Below, piece after piece: positions 5,173 through 8,142 of a stretch of 8,142 nt of DNA (the first letter of the stretch is position 1; each line of letters opens with the position of its first letter). The notes under the pieces are model-generated. The model did not search any database. It was not told the DNA's origin and saw only the letters and a program-made list of their open reading frames with translations. Position numbers and translations under genes: made by a program. The DNA is taken from assembly GCA_025964065.1 (NCBI GenBank), contig JAOPZO010000016.1, forward strand, positions 1 through 8,142, given 5' to 3'. The DNA is from Solirubrobacterales bacterium. GTDB lineage: Bacteria > Actinomycetota > Thermoleophilia > Solirubrobacterales > Solirubrobacteraceae.

Positions 5173-6100
5173 GCTCCTCGCGGGTCGCGGCGCAGCGCTC
5201 GAGCACCTCGCGCACCCGCCGTTCCTGCTCCACGTAGGACCCGCCGAGCTGCCGGAGTCGCCCCCGGAGGTCCTCCCCGGGGGCCACGGGCAGCGTGATG
5301 CGCGGGCTGCTGCCCGGGGAGACGTGCAGGTCGGGAAGCACGGAGGCGTCCGGCGGCTGCCACCCCGCACCCTCGTGCTCGGGCTCCAGGCGGTCGAGGC
5401 CCTCCCGGCGCAGGACCCAGGCGCCGTCGAGGCGCCGGACGACCGTCCCCTCCGTCGCGAGCTCCTTCAGCGCCAGCGAGACCGTCGGCCGGCGCGCGCC
5501 GACCATGCGCCCGAGCGTCTCGTGCGTGAGCGCGAGACGGACGACGATGCCGTCGCGTCCGACACGGCCCCAGCGCTCGGCGAGGTGCCAGAAGAGGGCG
5601 AGCAGGCGCTGGTCGACCCGGGGAAGCTGCGAGATCGCGCGCTGGACCGCGAGCGTCGAGGTCTGGCGGGTCGCCCGGGAGAGCAGGCGGGCGGTGACGG
5701 CGGGCCAGACCTCGAGGCCGGCGAGGAGCCGCGCGTCGACGACCGCGATGCGGGCGGGCGCGCTGACCGTCCAGCGGATCTCCGCCGGGACCAGCGCGGC
5801 CTCGTCCACGCCGAGCCCGGCGACGTCACCCGGGCCCAGGAGGTCGGAGGCGACGCTGCCCGCGAGCAGGACGTCGCGGACCACGGCGCCCTCGGCGACG
5901 AGGAAGCCGATGGCGCCGTCCGGGCCGACGAGGTCCATCGGATCCCACGGGCCGGGGGGCACCGCGACGGTCTGGACCGGGGTCCCGCGGCGGACCGCGG
6001 CGTGCTCCGCCGCGGGCAGCTGGTCGCCGAGCTCCGGGACCAGGTCGAGCAGCGACTCGCCGGGGCTTCGTGCAGACGCGGACGAGGGTGGTGCGTGCAT
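5108..6100 (-). CDS. CRP/FNR-fold transcriptional regulator with C-terminal coiled tail
   Basis: This 330-aa protein has an N-terminal cyclic-nucleotide-binding-like beta barrel (about 15-125), a dimerisation helix (about 125-160) and a Crp-type winged helix (about 165-232). The HTH is clear: LTHETLGRMVGARRPTVSLALKEL (191-214) followed by the wing GTVVRRLDGAWVLR. The barrel lacks an obvious GE...RxA cAMP phosphate-binding motif; the matching stretch reads GPGDVAGLG. The protein has only one Cys (303), so neither cAMP binding nor an FNR-type iron-sulfur cluster is supported. A tail of about 90 residues beyond the HTH, rich in Arg and Glu and probably helical from 276 on, exceeds the usual 220-250 aa family length. 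The ATG at 6100 was chosen because it lies 8 bases after a TACGCT box; extending upstream would run into pckG. It diverges from pckG and may control it or itself, which is inference from position. Its 3' end overlaps the cheR-like gene by 65 bases. Confidence 0.85.
   Translation of the reverse strand: MHAPPSSASARSPGESLLDLVPELGDQLPAAEHAAVRRGTPVQTVAVPPGPWDPMDLVGPDGAIGFLVAEGAVVRDVLLAGSVASDLLGPGDVAGLGVDEAALVPAEIRWTVSAPARIAVVDARLLAGLEVWPAVTARLLSRATRQTSTLAVQRAISQLPRVDQRLLALFWHLAERWGRVGRDGIVVRLALTHETLGRMVGARRPTVSLALKELATEGTVVRRLDGAWVLRREGLDRLEPEHEGAGWQPPDASVLPDLHVSPGSSPRITLPVAPGEDLRGRLRQLGGSYVEQERRVREVLERCAATREELIRSRQRREEAALRVRRAPPR
5147..5165. terminator. Weak hairpin in the cheR/crp convergent overlap
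   Basis: CTCCCG (5147-5152) and CGGGAG (5160-5165) can pair across a 7-base loop inside the 65-base region shared by the two convergent coding sequences. No T-run follows on either strand. It is the only candidate I see for ending either transcript near the overlap, and it is weak. Confidence 0.2.
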
Positions 6101-6227
6101 CGGTGCCAAGCGTACCTCGCGGGTGCGCTCCTGAACCACGGATCCCTTGGCGGGGCGCACCTTTCCCGCCCTTCGGGCAGAATCCCCCGGATCCCCTCCC
6201 CGGACCCCTGCGAGGTTGACTGCCGCC
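6101..6227. promoter_or_regulatory. Divergent intergenic region between crp-like gene and pckG
   Basis: These 127 bases must hold the promoters of both divergent genes. A TACGCT box serves the regulator. For pckG I see TTGACT (6216-6221) 6 bases before the GTG, and GAGG (6212-6215) 12 bases before it, which is far for a ribosome site. A 7-bp inverted repeat GGTGCGC (6122-6128) / GCGCACC (6155-6161) with a 26-base gap, and two GGATCCC copies near 6140 and 6190, are the only other patterns. No classical TGTGA-N6-TCACA CRP site is present. Confidence 0.4.
6109..6114 (-). promoter_or_regulatory. Candidate -10 box (TACGCT) of the CRP-like gene
   Basis: On the minus strand TACGCT lies 8 bases before the ATG at 6100 and fits TANNNT. 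The bases between, TGGCACCG, contain no Shine-Dalgarno sequence. This supports both the start chosen for the regulator and a leaderless or near-leaderless transcript. Confidence 0.4.
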
Positions 6228-8030
<1,803 letters not shown>

Positions 8031-8047
8031 CCGGGGCTCCCGGATCC

Positions 8048-8074
8048 CCGGGCTCGGCTAGCAGCCGAGCCCGG
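8048..8074 (+). terminator. Strong hairpin terminator after pckG, probably bidirectional
   Basis: CCGGGCTCGGCT (8048-8059) and AGCCGAGCCCGG (8063-8074) form a perfect 12-bp stem with a 3-base loop, starting 17 bases after the pckG stop. There is no U-run. The hairpin also covers the stop codon and last residues of the convergent partial gene, so the symmetrical structure could stop transcription from both sides. Confidence 0.6.
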
Positions 8075-8142
8075 CGACGTTCGTGCAGGGGGCCGCGGGC
8101 TCGGCCGGCGGCGGCGTGGGCTGCCCGGTGGCCGGTGCCGGC
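8058..8142 (-). CDS. C-terminal end of a Pro/Ala-rich protein (partial)
   Basis: Reading the minus strand from the right edge gives an open frame ending at TAG (8060-8058). The last 27 residues are a proline/alanine-rich stretch (PAPATGQPTPPPAEPAAP) followed by CTNVAGLGC. The low-complexity Pro/Ala tract resembles linkers in exported or wall-associated proteins, and the two Cys close to the C-terminus could pair. Third codon positions are nearly all G or C. The fragment is too short to name a family, and an open frame of this length can occur by chance in such GC-rich DNA. Confidence 0.35.
   Translation of the reverse strand, partial: PAPATGQPTPPPAEPAAPCTNVAGLGC

Noticed and set aside
6168..6178. 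Small hairpin GCCC-TTC-GGGC in the pckG upstream region
   Set aside because: Only a 4-bp stem; expected often by chance at this GC content, with no sign of a riboswitch or attenuator around it.

Overview
The window is very GC-rich, with almost every third codon position G or C, and it is densely coding. It looks like ordinary chromosome of a high-GC bacterium. I favour an Actinomycetota lineage, possibly Thermoleophilia-like, because there is a GTP-type PEP carboxykinase and several genes have a TANNNT box only 6-9 bases before the start codon, as in leaderless transcription. The malyl-CoA lyase recalls the Chloroflexus enzyme. This placement is inference. I see no transposase, integrase, CRISPR array, tRNA or rRNA, and no gene-free stretch longer than about 140 bases.

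Left part, 1-2229: a CoA-ester module. On the minus strand, a malyl-CoA/beta-methylmalyl-CoA lyase (513-1574) is followed by the N-terminal third of a SucC-type ATP-grasp CoA ligase, cut by the window edge (1-423). Diverging from the lyase is a single-domain MaoC-type hydratase (1714-2229). A lyase, a CoA ligase and a hydratase together suggest chemistry on malyl-CoA, methylmalyl-CoA, mesaconyl-CoA and glyoxylate, as in the 3-hydroxypropionate bicycle, ethylmalonyl-CoA or serine-type pathways. The exact pathway cannot be fixed here. A strong hairpin ends the hydratase gene.

Middle, 2287-5172: a two-gene plus-strand unit. A CheB-type methylesterase without a receiver domain, carrying a C-terminal CxxC...CxxxH metal-site-like domain, is followed 9 bases later by a CheR-type methyltransferase fused to PAS, coiled coil and PAS. 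No MCP, CheA, CheW or kinase domain is visible. The pair looks like a split form of the CheB-CheR-PAS hybrids and probably serves signalling other than classical chemotaxis.

Right part, 5108-8142: a minus-strand CRP/FNR-fold regulator (5108-6100) overlaps the 3' end of the cheR-like gene by 65 bases. It diverges from a complete GTP-dependent PEP carboxykinase gene, pckG (6228-8030), across a 127-base intergenic region. The carboxykinase has Thr where the family usually has two conserved Cys, one of them in the P-loop. A 12-bp hairpin follows pckG and covers the stop of a partial minus-strand Pro/Ala-rich gene that enters from the right edge.

PEP carboxykinase joins the C4-acid pool to gluconeogenesis, and the left module also works on C4 acyl-CoAs, so a carbon-assimilation theme links the two ends. 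No shared regulation is shown by the sequence.
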